Shown: positions 1 through 7,763 of the stretch, in pieces
Numbering within the stretch: the first letter of the stretch is position 1
Layout of the letters: each line of letters begins with the position of its first letter
From: Larix sibirica
Lineage: Eukaryota; Streptophyta; Pinopsida; Pinales; Pinaceae
Assembly (NCBI GenBank): GCA_004151065.3
Contig: NWUY0300006095.1
Location: 20,197 to 41,341, forward strand
Direction of reading: 5' to 3'
Length of the DNA stretch: 21,145 bases
Made by a program: the position numbers and the translations under genes
The notes under the pieces: model-generated
Told to the model about the DNA's origin: nothing
The model's database searches: none
What the model saw: the letters and a program-made list of their open reading frames with translations, nothing else

Positions 1-62
1 GAGAAGTTGTAAATGGAAGGTCACAAGTTCAAATCCCTGTGGGTACTTACTTACAAAAAAAA
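1..62 (+). repeat. possible 3' part of a tRNA-derived SINE
   Basis: Positions 27-35 read GTTCAAATC, a perfect match to the RNA polymerase III box B consensus. The bases around it can form a tRNA T-arm-like stem (CACA pairing with TGTG). An A-run at 55-62 follows. The 5' half with box A would lie before the window, so this is only a possible SINE or tRNA-related remnant. It does not look like the SINE at 3858-4083. Confidence 0.35.
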
Positions 63-607
63 TATCTTATTAGAATGAATCATGAGAAGTGAATCAATTG
101 TAAGTTTGACACATTTCCAAAAGTCCCTTACAACCAATTAAATGCCAAGAAAAAATGAAAATGTCCTCCATTAGGTCTGAAGGCCATTAAAAAAAAGTAC
201 ACAACACTGCACTCAAAATATGACACACAAATAGAGTCAATCAACATAATTATATGATATTGAACCATAAATTCTACTAAATAATTATTGAGTAGTAAAC
301 CAAGTGTCCTACTGGAACTGCTTAAATCTTGAATCAACCATCATGTTGAGATCAAACTCAAATAATCAATGGATGTCACACAAAATATGGCAAGTGATAG
401 AAACCTCAAAAATCCCCAACTGGTAATTTATCACGAGTAATGAAATCTTAGCAACAATGTTGTTGATGTTGTTGTTACCATTTTGGTGTTTTGTTTATCA
501 TGTTGAAACTTGAACTCTGACAATCATCATCAATATTCCCCCCTTGTCAATTCAAAGGTGAGAAGTCATGGGTTTTCCTATGGATTACCCTAAACCAATT
601 ATATCTA
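63..607. other. non-coding flank, no gene seen
   Basis: AT-rich sequence with only short chance reading frames. I see no splice-like coding pattern, RNA gene or recognised repeat, apart from a short TTG-rich stretch near 459-477. Confidence 0.6.
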
Positions 608-721
608 GTGGTTTTGGTTGACCACTAACCATTTTCACTTCATTTGGTGTTTTAGTTTACAACTAACCATTTGCACTTCATTTGTTGGTTTTGATTTACC
701 ACTAATCATTTTCACTCATAA
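608..721 (+). repeat. three-copy 38-bp tandem repeat
   Basis: Three imperfect 38-bp units lie end to end at 608-645, 646-683 and 684-721. Each contains a version of ACCACTAACCATTTTCACTT. The copies differ at several positions, so the array is not recent. No function is apparent. Confidence 0.8.
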
Positions 722-1021
722 GTGTAACCCTCCTTAAGATGTAAGAGGGTACCATTTTGGAGTCATTTACTCAATGTTCAATTTTTAGAAAACATTTAGA
801 ATTGGTGTTATGAACCTCCGTATAGGTGTAATGGGGGTCTGAAGGGCCCATTAGAGTAATATTGGAGGCCATTTAAAGTAAAGTGCACTAGGTCCACTAT
901 ATTTGTTATTATTAAATAAGGCACACTATGGTAGTTATCGGTGAATAAATGTAATTGGGCCTCATTAAAGAAGGTCCACTAGGTAGTTAGGAGGTTGGTA
1001 TGGTTGGAGTTGTATAGTGAT

Positions 1022-1030
1022 CTATAAATA
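1022..1030 (+). promoter_or_regulatory. LTR1 TATA box
   Basis: CTATAAATA lies about 216 bp into the LTR. The same position reads CTATAAAGA in LTR2 (2737-2745), TTATAAATA in LTR3 (4679-4687) and TTTATAAAT in LTR4 (12912-12920). This is the likely Pol II core promoter of the element; activity is inferred. Confidence 0.6.
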
Positions 1031-1129
1031 AGTATGGAGTCCTCCTTATAAGTCATGTATGGCATATATTGTATTTGGATCTTAGCTCATATGAGTTTGC
1101 CCCCTCGAAGAGCCAAGTGAACAAGAGTG

Positions 1130-1174
1130 GATCCTTCCATAAAAGGATCAATTGTAAGGTGTTTCCCTATCTTA
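1130..1174 (+). other. paired hairpins in the predicted LTR transcript leader
   Basis: GATCCTT (1130-1136) can pair with AAGGATC (1143-1149) across a 6-nt loop. TAAGGT (1155-1160) can pair with ATCTTA (1169-1174) across an 8-nt loop with one G-U pair. The second hairpin is fully paired in LTR2 (2870-2889) and LTR3 (4812-4831). Both lie between TATA and AATAAA, so they should be in the R or leader RNA. Role unknown. Confidence 0.45.
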
Positions 1175-1187
1175 AGGGTTTGACATT

Positions 1188-1193
1188 AATAAA
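1188..1193 (+). terminator. LTR1 poly(A) signal
   Basis: AATAAA lies about 160 bp after the TATA box. It is conserved in LTR2 (2903-2908) and LTR3 (4845-4850), which fits a 3' end-formation signal near the R/U5 boundary. Confidence 0.5.
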
Positions 1194-1265
1194 GAGTGGA
1201 GAATTTCTATATCCTTGGATATATTGTATGTGTTATTATTTTTCATATCTGAGGTATATTACAAT

Positions 1266-1277
1266 TGGTTTCAAAAC
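1266..1277 (+). other. primer-binding site after LTR1 (degraded)
   Basis: TGGTTTCAAAAC follows the LTR end after two bases. It is a decayed match to TGGTATCAGAGC, the complement of the 3' end of initiator tRNA-Met used by many plant LTR elements. The sites after LTR2 and LTR3 match better. Confidence 0.6.
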
Positions 1278-1702
1278 ACTTTCCAGGGCTGAAAATTATA
1301 GAATTTTTTTCCTATTTCATAGGTTTTCAAGAGAAAAGGAGGGTCGCAACACTTACATCCAATTTTGAGTATTTTGACCTAGAATTTTCCAAAAGTAAAC
1401 TAATTGTACATATTACTTCCTCTTGGAAAAATACGCAATTTAAAAAAAGACATTTCTCAAATTGGAGTTTGGACGAGGGAGATATTTCCATTTGAAATTT
1501 GCTATATTTTAGGGTTGTTGGTGATAGTTGTGAATCTTGTATAGGAGATAAATTTTGACAATATCTTTCAACTAGATCAACGTTGTTGGAGAGAGAATTT
1601 CTAGGGATTTCATATGGCATATTTTAGACATATTTCAAGACAATATGAGGTACGATACATGCCTTGCAAAATTTTGTCTTCAAACCCTCATGGAATTGAA
1701 GA
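1278..1702 (+). other. untranslated leader of internal region 1
   Basis: About 425 bp between the primer site and the internal reading frame, with related sequence in internal regions 2 and 3. Reading frames here are short and not shared between copies, so I treat it as non-coding leader. Confidence 0.55.
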
Positions 1703-2484
1703 ATGGAAAGATGGTGGAACGTGCCTTGGGAGGACCACATGTTGGTGACAAAATATTTGCAAGCTATGCATGCCAAATCAAAAGCTATGACTGAAAATAT
1801 AAAATCTATGCAGCAAACAATGAGTAAATTTCAAAAATATTTTCTTAAATTGGAGGAGGCTTATGTTACTAATACCACATATTATTTCATCATTGAAGAA
1901 TATAACCAAGAAAGATATGCATTGTACAATTTAAAATATGCTATTGAAGATTGGTATATGGATAGTTGTAATTTTTGGGAAGGAAACTACGTCCATCTTC
2001 TTTTTTGATGACTCTCCTCCACCATATGAAAGATAAACATGTGGAGGAAAGATAACAATAATTGGTGCCTAGTGATTTCTACTTTGCTTCTTCTACAGTA
2101 GTAAATATCCACTTAGACCCATCCTTTTACTACTATACAAAGGATATATTTGTTGTGGATGGTTATACTTATATGGATCCACATGACCATCATGGGCATG
2201 TGAATCATAACACTTAAGGGCTCCTGGAGCTTAGGTGTCATCGATGGGGTGTCAACTGGAGCACATGGACATTGGACCTAGGTTTATGGATGACTCTCTT
2301 AGACTATTTCACCATGGCCATTAGAAATTATACATGGAACCCAAACTTAAGATGGATCTTACTTGAATACGCCAACATGGTGGCTAACACTTGTACATGG
2401 GACCTTGGTTCCTTAGCCTACTTTAGCATGGAGATTAATATTCGTCCATGGAACCCTGGTTTATGGTTGTACATCTTCACATGA
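1703..2484 (+). pseudogene. decayed internal reading frame of the small LTR family, copy 1
   Basis: I do not recognise this protein family. The ATG at 1703 opens a 101-codon frame rich in Lys, Met and Tyr (for example SMQQTMSKF), then a Tyr/Trp/Asp-rich part ending near NFWEGN. The frame shifts at about 2010-2040 and continues through a His/Asp segment (DPHDHHGH) and a Trp-rich tail in which a motif like TWDxGSL recurs at intervals of about 17-21 residues. It ends with TGA at 2482-2484. In-frame stops are at 2053, 2059 and 2215. The same order of segments occurs in copies 2 and 3 at matching positions in the unit, which argues for a real ancestral frame of roughly 250 residues. No CCHC knuckle, protease or RT motif is seen. 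It could be a divergent gag-like protein or a captured host sequence; the evidence does not decide. Confidence 0.55.
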
Positions 2485-2508
2485 AGTGTTGAGGGAAACA
2501 ATTTCATA

Positions 2509-2520
2509 AGTGGGGAGGAT
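2509..2520 (+). other. polypurine tract before LTR2
   Basis: AGTGGGGAGGAT lies directly before LTR2. The same place reads AGTGGGGTGGAA before LTR3 (4451-4462) and AGTTGGGTGGAG before LTR4 (12685-12696). This is the expected plus-strand primer site for reverse transcription. Confidence 0.7.
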
Positions 2521-2736
2521 TTTTATGACCCTCCCTAGGGGTTTAGTGGGGGTCAAAAGGGGCCATTAGAGTAATAGCGGATGCCATTTAATGCAAAGTG
2601 GACTAGATCCACTATGTTTGTTATTATTAAATGAGGCCAACTATGGTAATTATTAGGGAATAAATGTAATGGGGCCAAATTAAAGAAGGTTCACTATGTA
2701 GTTAGGAGATTGTTATGGTTAGAGTTGTATTGTGAT

Positions 2737-2745
2737 CTATAAAGA
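2737..2745 (+). promoter_or_regulatory. LTR2 TATA box
   Basis: CTATAAAGA, at the same offset in the LTR as the LTR1 TATA box. Confidence 0.5.
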
Positions 2746-2902
2746 AGGATGGATTCATCCTTATGAGTCATGTGTGAAGTATATTGTATTTGGATCTTAG
2801 CTCATAGGAGGTTGTCCCCTCGAAGAGGTAAATGAAGAGAAGTGGATCATTCAATAAAAGGATCAGTTGTAAGGTGTTTCCCTACCTTAATGGTTTGAGA
2901 TT

Positions 2903-2908
2903 AATAAA
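2903..2908 (+). terminator. LTR2 poly(A) signal
   Basis: AATAAA at the position conserved in LTR1 and LTR3. Confidence 0.5.
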
Positions 2909-2980
2909 GAGTGGATAATTTCTATATTCTTGGATATATTTTATGTGCTAATATTTTTCATATCTAAGGTATATGACAAC

Positions 2981-2992
2981 TAGTGTCAGAGC
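2981..2992 (+). other. primer-binding site after LTR2
   Basis: TAGTGTCAGAGC matches the initiator tRNA-Met complement TGGTATCAGAGC at 10 of 12 positions, two bases after the LTR's terminal CA. Confidence 0.75.
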
Positions 2993-3423
2993 ACATTTTA
3001 GGGCCAAAAAAATAGAGAATTGTTTTTCCTATTTTACAGGTTTTCAAAGAGAAAAAGAGGATCGCGACACTCAGATCCAGTTTTGAGTATTTTGACATAT
3101 AATTTTCCAAAATTGATTGTATATCTCAATTCCTCTCGGATAAATACATGATTTAAAAAAAATAAGTCACTTAAATTGGAGTCCATACAAGGGGGGTATT
3201 TCCATTTGAAATCTGTTATTTTTTAGGGCTTTTGGCGAAGGTTGTGAATATTGCAAAAGACATAAATTTTGACAAGGTAATTATATTGAAATTAGATCAA
3301 TTTCGTTGAAGAGAGAATTTCTAGGGATTTGATATGGCATATTATATGACATATTTCCATCCAATATCCAGTACATTATAGCCCTTGCAAAATTCCATCC
3401 TCAAACCCTCATGGAATTAAAGA
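2993..3423 (+). other. untranslated leader of internal region 2
   Basis: Collinear with the leader of internal region 1. No conserved reading frame. Confidence 0.55.
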
Positions 3424-3850
3424 ATGGAAAGATGGTAGAACATGCTGAGTATGTTGATGACAAAATATTTGCAAGCTATGTATGCCACCTCAAAAGCTAT
3501 GAATGAAAATATGAAATCTATGCAGCAAATAATGAGCAAATTTCGAAAAGATTTTATTAAATTCAAGGAGGATTGTGTTAATAATACCACATATTCTTTT
3601 ATCATTGAAGAGTATAACAAAGAAAGACATGAATGGTATGATTTAGAATATGTTATTAAGGATCAATATATGGATAGTTGTAATTTTTGGGAAGACAACT
3701 AATTCCATTTTCCTTATGATGACTCTTCTCCACCATAGGAAGAGAAACATGTGGAGGAAAGACAACAGAAGGTAGTTCCTTCCAATTTCCACTTTACGTC
3801 TTCTACAATAATATAGTTCCTCTTAGATCCATCCTTTTACTCCTCTACAG

Positions 3851-3857
3851 AGGATCT
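3851..3857. repeat. left target-site duplication of the SINE
   Basis: AGGATCT here is repeated at 4084-4090 on the other side of the SINE. The homologous unit at 12300-12306 has one copy only, so the duplication came with the insertion. Confidence 0.85.
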
Positions 3858-4083
3858 TTTTTTTATTCGATGTAACAATCTTAAGGAAACTCACTAGGTA
3901 CTTCCCCTCATTTCGAGGACGGTACCCAGGGTAAATCGGTTGGTTGCAGTTTTGGAAATCTAACCCGATAAGGACATCGAGTGAGACCCTTTTATATGCA
4001 TAACCAACAGAGAATTTGACCCCGACACCTTCTACTTGCAATTCATAGGACTCAACCTCTCGAGCTAACCCACTAGGCTACAT
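3858..4083 (-). mobile_element. tRNA-derived SINE, antisense, full length
   Basis: This 226-bp block is absent from the matching place in internal regions 1 and 3 and is bounded by AGGATCT direct repeats. Read on the minus strand it starts near 4083 with a box A (TAGCCTAGTGG, 4080-4070, a full match to TRGYNNANNNG), then a box B-like GGTCAAATTC (4021-4012), and ends in an A-run (the T-run at 3858-3864). Internal Pol III promoter, A-tail and target duplication together identify a SINE moved by LINE-type machinery. I cannot name the family from memory. Confidence 0.85.
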
Positions 4084-4090
4084 AGGATCT
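4084..4090. repeat. right target-site duplication of the SINE
   Basis: AGGATCT, identical to 3851-3857. Confidence 0.85.
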
Positions 4091-4450
4091 ATTTGATGTG
4101 GATGGTTATACTTATTTGGATCCACATTGCCATGATGGGTATGTGAAGCATAATAGTCAAGGTTCATGGAGCTTAGGTGTGATCAATTGGGTGTCATCTA
4201 GACCACATGGACACTGTACCCAGGTTTATAGATGAGTTCCGTGGACCACTTCACCATGACCATTAACATGCATACATGGGACCCGGGCTTAAGATGGATC
4301 TTGTTGGACTATGTAAGCATGGTGGCTAACACTTGTACATGGGACCCTGGTTCCTTGGCCTTCTTTAGCATGAAGGTCAACATTCATCAATGGGACCTTG
4401 GTTTATGGTTGTACATATTCACATAAAGCATTGAGGGAAACACTTTCCTA

Positions 4451-4462
4451 AGTGGGGTGGAA
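4451..4462 (+). other. polypurine tract before LTR3
   Basis: AGTGGGGTGGAA immediately before the TGTTATGACC start of LTR3. Confidence 0.7.
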
Positions 4463-4678
4463 TGTTATGACCCTCCCTAGGGATGGAGTGGGGGTCAAAG
4501 GGGCCAATTAGAGTAATCATGGAGGCTATTTAATGTAAAGTGGACTAGATCCACTATGTTTGTTGTTATTAAACAAGACCCATTATGATATATATTAGTG
4601 AATAAATGTAATAGGGCCTCATTAAACAAGGTCTATTAGGTAGTTAGGAGGTTGTTATGGTTAGATTTGTGCTATGAT

Positions 4679-4687
4679 TTATAAATA
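4679..4687 (+). promoter_or_regulatory. LTR3 TATA box
   Basis: TTATAAATA at the position equivalent to the LTR1 TATA box. Confidence 0.5.
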
Positions 4688-4844
4688 AGGATGGAGTCTT
4701 CATTATGAGTCATGTGTGAATTATATTATATTTGGAGATTAGCTCATAGGAGGTTTCCCCCTCGAAGAGGCAAGTGAACAGGAGTGGATCCTTGTATAAA
4801 AGAATCAACTCTAAGGTGTTTCCCTACCTTAAGTGCTTGACATT

Positions 4845-4850
4845 AATAAA
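4845..4850 (+). terminator. LTR3 poly(A) signal
   Basis: AATAAA at the conserved position. Confidence 0.5.
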
Positions 4851-4921
4851 GAGTGTAGAATTTCTATATTTTTGTATATCTTGTATGCATTGATATTTTC
4901 ATATCTAATGTATATGACAAC

Positions 4922-4933
4922 CGGTATCATAGC
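4922..4933 (+). other. primer-binding site after LTR3
   Basis: CGGTATCATAGC matches the initiator tRNA-Met complement at 10 of 12 positions, two bases after the LTR end. Confidence 0.75.
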
Positions 4934-5172
4934 ACTTTCCAGGGCCAAAACATAAAGATATTTTTTCCTTGATTTGCAAGTTTTCAAACAGAAAAAGAGG
5001 GTTGCAACACTCAGACTCGATTATGAGGATTCTGATATTTAATTTCCAAAAATTGATTGTATATATGTGTTCCTATTAGAAAAATACACAATTCCAAAAG
5101 AAATCACTCAAATTAGAGTATGGATGAGGGAGATATTTCCATTTGAAATATTCTATTTTTTTTAATTTTCTA
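4934..5172 (+). other. leader of internal region 3, left part
   Basis: Collinear with the leaders of internal regions 1 and 2 until about 5170, where similarity breaks off at the chromovirus LTR. It resumes at 11741. Non-coding. Confidence 0.65.
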
Positions 5173-5419
5173 TGATGCAGGAGCATCCATTGGTTTTGGA
5201 AATCTTGCATCAACCAAAAAGATTATATTTTGATGTTGGTTTGGTTTGAATAATGGTTTGAGAAATAAGTTGAAAATATTAGGCCAAAAATCAGATTCTA
5301 AATAATTGTTCTATTTTTTGTTGCAAATAGTGCAGGAGTGCATTTTTAAAGTTTGAAAAGCAAAAGGCCAACATGGTGTGGATTTTTTGGAGTTTTTGAA
5401 ATGCATCATGGAGCATTTA

Positions 5420-5665
5420 ATGATTTTTTTAATTGTGGAGTAGCCTTTTTGGTTACATGGAATAACCTTTTCAAAGGAGGCAAAAATCAGATTTTTGGAA
5501 GGATTTAATGCTTTTTCTAATTATTGGAGCAATTTTTTCAGTTAAATCGTGCAACCTTTTCAAATGTGGCAAAAATCAGATTTTTGGAAGGATTTTATTC
5601 TTTTTCTAATTGTTGGAGCAAACTTTTCAAAGGAGCAAAAAAAGAAATCATATTTTTTGAAAAGG
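5420..5665 (+). repeat. imperfect tandem repeats inside the chromovirus 5' LTR
   Basis: A block with GGAGCA, CCTTTTCAAAGGAGGC and AAAATCAGATTTTTGGAAGG recurs about three times, with spacings of about 89 and 66 bp (CAAAAATCAG at 5481 and 5570; a degenerate copy near 5636). The 3' LTR has the same array at about 11030-11265. It lies in U3, so it may act as a repeated regulatory module; this is inference. Confidence 0.65.
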
Positions 5666-5969
5666 TGCAAAAAAATGGTATTGACAATTTTTAGGTGGTG
5701 AAAAAAAAAAGATTTTCTTTTTTTGGAGTTTTTGTTGTGCGGAGGGCGTGGTATCACTTCATGGAAAATATGGAAGCCATTTTTATTGCAGGTATGAAGG
5801 TATTTTTACAGCAGCTAAATACAAGAATCAATTGTTGAAGATTGGAATAGTTTGTACATTGAAGGTTACAGGTTGCAAATTGAATTTTGCACTTGAAAGA
5901 GAAAGAGTTGTTTCTATTATTTCTTATCATTGTAACCTATTTGTATTGTTGTTCATCAGTCCTAGAGAA

Positions 5970-5976
5970 TATATAA
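5970..5976 (+). promoter_or_regulatory. chromovirus 5' LTR TATA box
   Basis: TATATAA, preserved as TATATAAT in the 3' LTR at 11583-11590, about 155-160 bp before the LTR end. The likely core promoter for genomic RNA. Confidence 0.5.
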
Positions 5977-5993
5977 TATGATATAATCATATT
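5975..5993. repeat. 19-bp palindrome next to the TATA box
   Basis: AATATGAT and ATCATATT are inverted around ATA. The 3' LTR (11588-11606) has AATCTGAT and ATCAGATT: both arms changed together so pairing is kept. Confidence 0.7.
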
Positions 5994-6132
5994 TATTAAA
6001 GTTTGTAAGCATTTGTGCAAGTTTGGAATATAAGATATTTCATCATAATTGCATATTTTTGCATTCAAATCATTGTTGTTTGTGTTATGAGTTTTTGAGA
6101 GAGGGTTTTTGCGCAGATCCCTCTTGCATCAG

Positions 6133-6144
6133 TGGTATTAGAGA
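6133..6144 (+). other. chromovirus primer-binding site
   Basis: TGGTATTAGAGA begins two bases after the LTR's final A. It matches the initiator tRNA-Met complement TGGTATCAGAGC at 10 of 12 positions. Confidence 0.8.
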
Positions 6145-6216
6145 GGGTTGTTCCAAAGTCTACAAGCAAATCACTGAAGTGAGGCAGTTTGCAGCAGGAC
6201 GTGTGAGTTGTGAGTT

Positions 6217-7080
6217 ATGACAAAAATGCCTCCTAGAGTAGCCCCACAAGGTAGGGGTAGATGTAGAGGTAGAAACCCTCATGGTATGGAAGATTTTAGA
6301 GCCCTTCAAAGCCAAGTTCAGGCATTACAAGAAGAGTTTAACTGAGGAGATGATGTTAGAAGAAGAGATGAAAGTGAAGATGAAGCTGAAAGCGAGGAAC
6401 CATTCGAAGAAAAAGCACAGGATGAAATAGATCCTGGAGAAATTAGGTTGCTTAGAGCCATTTCCAATATTGGAAAAAGACCAAAGATGGAGGTCTCACC
6501 ATTTAATGGAAGATTAAATTCAAAGGAGCTCATAGATTGGATAAATGACATGTAAGAATTCTTTGAATTCGAAGAGATTGTAGACCCTGACAAAGTGAAC
6601 TTTGCAAAGACAAAACTAAAGGGACATGTTATCATTTGGTGGAAAGGAATCCAACTTGAAAGAGGAAGGAGAGGAAAAGATAAAATTGTTAAATGGGATA
6701 AAATGGTAGAAAACGTGAACAAGCAATTCATTCTTGTGGATTATGAACTAGAGTTGCTCAGGAACATGCAAAGTCTGAGACAAGGAACAACAACAATAAA
6801 AGGATATACTGAAGAATTCCACAAAGTCTTAATTACAACTGGGCATGTTGAAGCAAATACAGAGAAGTTATCTCATTACATCAATGGATTGAAGCCTACC
6901 ATACAAGAAGAATTATCACTAGTGAGAATCTGCACCATAGAATATGCATATCAATTTGCACTGAAGGTGGAAGAAAGATTACATAGAAAATTTGAAAATA
7001 AGCAAAGAGGAAGAGGTCGTGGCGGAAGAACTGGAGGAAGGTCTTATGGAGGACAAGACCATAATAAGAAAAATAAATAA
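6217..7080 (+). pseudogene. gag: chromovirus gag (capsid part), broken
   Basis: Gag forms the particle in which reverse transcription takes place. The first ATG of the frame is at 6217, with a second in-frame ATG at 6226 after an A-run; either could be the start. The N-terminus is Arg/Gly/Pro-rich, followed by a Glu/Asp-rich acidic segment and then a Retrotrans_gag-type helical domain with the landmarks WWKG, a QFI segment and YTEEFH. The C-terminus is a basic Arg-Gly-rich tail (RGRGRGG). In-frame stops are TGA at 6343-6345 and TAA at 6553-6555; the frame closes at 7078-7080, where reading must shift to reach the zinc knuckle. About 288 codons, a normal size for this family without the nucleocapsid part. 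Confidence 0.85.
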
Positions 7081-7082
7081 AA

Positions 7083-7763
7083 AATGAATACCATGGTAAC
7101 AACAAAAATCAGAAAATGGATAATTCTTATCACTCATGAGAGCAAAATTTCAAAGGGAGAGGAAAATTGGGTGGAGGATTCGGAAGAGGAGTTTTTCATG
7201 GAACTTGTTTCATGTGTGGAGAAGAGGGACATTGAGCTTATGAATGCCCTTATAATCAAGAAAGAACCAATATAAGGACTGAAAATAATGCAAGGGAAAC
7301 GAATGTAAATGAGGAAGATGCAGATTCATCACATTCCGAAGAAGCAGAGAAAGGAGAAGTCTTAATGAATAGAAGAGCCTTGTTGAATGGAGATAATGAA
7401 TATGTTCAAAGAAAGAAATTGTCTAAAACAAGATGCAAACATGAAGGAAAGGTATGTAATGTTATCATATATAGTGGAAGCACTGATAACCTCATATTTG
7501 AAGAAATGGTGAACAAGTTGAAGCTAGAAAGAAGAAGACACCTACATCTGTATAGGATTGCTTGGATTTAAGACGATCACAAAATTTTGGTTATTGAACA
7601 AAGTTTGGTAAAATTCAAAATATAAGTTTATAGTGATGAAATTATGTGTGATATTATACCTATGGATGCTTGTCACGTTCTGTTGGGAAGGCCTTGGCAA
7701 TTTGACAGGAAATCAATGCACAATGGGTATGCTAACACATACTCATTGATGAAGGATGTAGTA
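7083..7763 (+). pseudogene. chromovirus nucleocapsid knuckle and aspartic protease, broken
   Basis: The frame continues in a different phase from gag. A Gly-rich stretch leads to a CX2CX4HX4C zinc knuckle (codons 7206-7247: C-F-M-C, then H, then C) that would bind element RNA; a TGA at 7233-7235 sits inside it. The protease follows: its active-site signature would be D-S-G-S-T, but the codon at 7470-7472 is TAT, giving YSGSTDNL, so the catalytic Asp is lost. The late protease landmark LLGRPW is present at about 7680-7697. Other stops are at 7137, 7569 and 7623. Gag, knuckle and protease were probably one polyprotein with pol, as in many chromoviruses; the phase shift near 7080 is more likely decay than programmed frameshifting. 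Confidence 0.85.

Larger units (their letters stand above)
806..1263 (+). repeat. LTR1 of the small LTR family
   Basis: A 458-bp LTR starting TGTTATGAAC and ending ATTACA. It aligns along its length with LTR2 and LTR3 and with the truncated LTR4. It contains a TATA box (1022-1030) and AATAAA (1188-1193), which fits a U3-R-U5 layout. Two potential hairpins lie between them. The 5 bp before it are ATTGG; the matching 3' target duplication cannot be tested because the array's right end is missing. Confidence 0.85.
2521..2978 (+). repeat. LTR2 of the small LTR family
   Basis: 458 bp, the same length as LTR1, ending ATATGACA. Its first dinucleotide is TT rather than TG, a point change at the end integrase would process. 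TATA is at 2737-2745, AATAAA at 2903-2908 and the leader hairpin at 2870-2889. It serves as 3' LTR of unit 1 and 5' LTR of unit 2. Confidence 0.85.
3424..4426 (+). pseudogene. decayed internal reading frame of the small LTR family, copy 2, split by a SINE
   Basis: Second copy of the unrecognised internal protein. The ATG at 3424 is followed by an in-frame TAG at 3436-3438 where copies 1 and 3 have Trp; the frame is open again from 3442 to 3702 with SMQQIMSKF and a YSFIIEEYN segment. It stops at a TAA where copies 1 and 3 have a Tyr codon. The middle is interrupted by a 226-bp antisense SINE at 3858-4083. The Trp-rich tail (4232-4426) keeps three spaced repeats of the W-D-x-G type and ends with TAA. 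A short deletion relative to copy 1 follows the start region. Three lesions plus an insertion make it certainly non-functional. Confidence 0.55.
4463..4919 (+). repeat. LTR3 of the small LTR family
   Basis: 457 bp, TGTTATGACC to ATATGACA, with canonical TG...CA ends. TATA-like TTATAAATA is at 4679-4687, AATAAA at 4845-4850 and the leader hairpin at 4812-4831. It is shared between units 2 and 3. Confidence 0.85.
5173..6131 (+). repeat. 5' LTR of the chromovirus
   Basis: 959 bp, with perfect 7-bp inverted ends TGATGCA...TGCATCA. It contains imperfect internal tandem repeats (about 5420-5665), a TATA-like TATATAA at 5970-5976 and an overlapping palindrome at 5975-5993. A reading frame at 5748-5981 is not supported as a gene because it lies inside the LTR and is not preserved in the 3' LTR. 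Confidence 0.92.

Noticed and set aside
1-62. Functional tRNA gene at the window start
   Set aside because: Only a T-arm-like part is present; the acceptor and D arms are not seen, and an A-run follows.
459-477. TTG microsatellite
   Set aside because: Too short and interrupted to call as a feature.
806-1263. Hammerhead ribozyme, as in retrozymes with similar LTR size
   Set aside because: I looked for the CTGANGA and GAAA core in the LTRs and did not find it in a workable arrangement.
1069-1620. Short overlapping frames on both strands in LTR1 and its leader
   Set aside because: Not conserved in the matching parts of the other units, and they cross LTR and primer-site boundaries.
5748-5981. 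77-codon plus-strand frame inside the chromovirus LTR, repeated at 13564-13797
   Set aside because: It lies wholly within the LTR, is not preserved in the diverged 3' LTR, and its second occurrence is only the repeated block.
6318-6731. 137-codon minus-strand frame opposite gag
   Set aside because: It is a Ser/Leu/Phe-rich shadow of the Glu/Lys-rich gag frame on the plus strand, with no family resemblance.
7070-7090. Programmed frameshift between gag and pol
   Set aside because: No slippery sequence with a downstream structure stands out. The frame change lies among many random lesions and before the zinc knuckle, an unusual place for such a signal.
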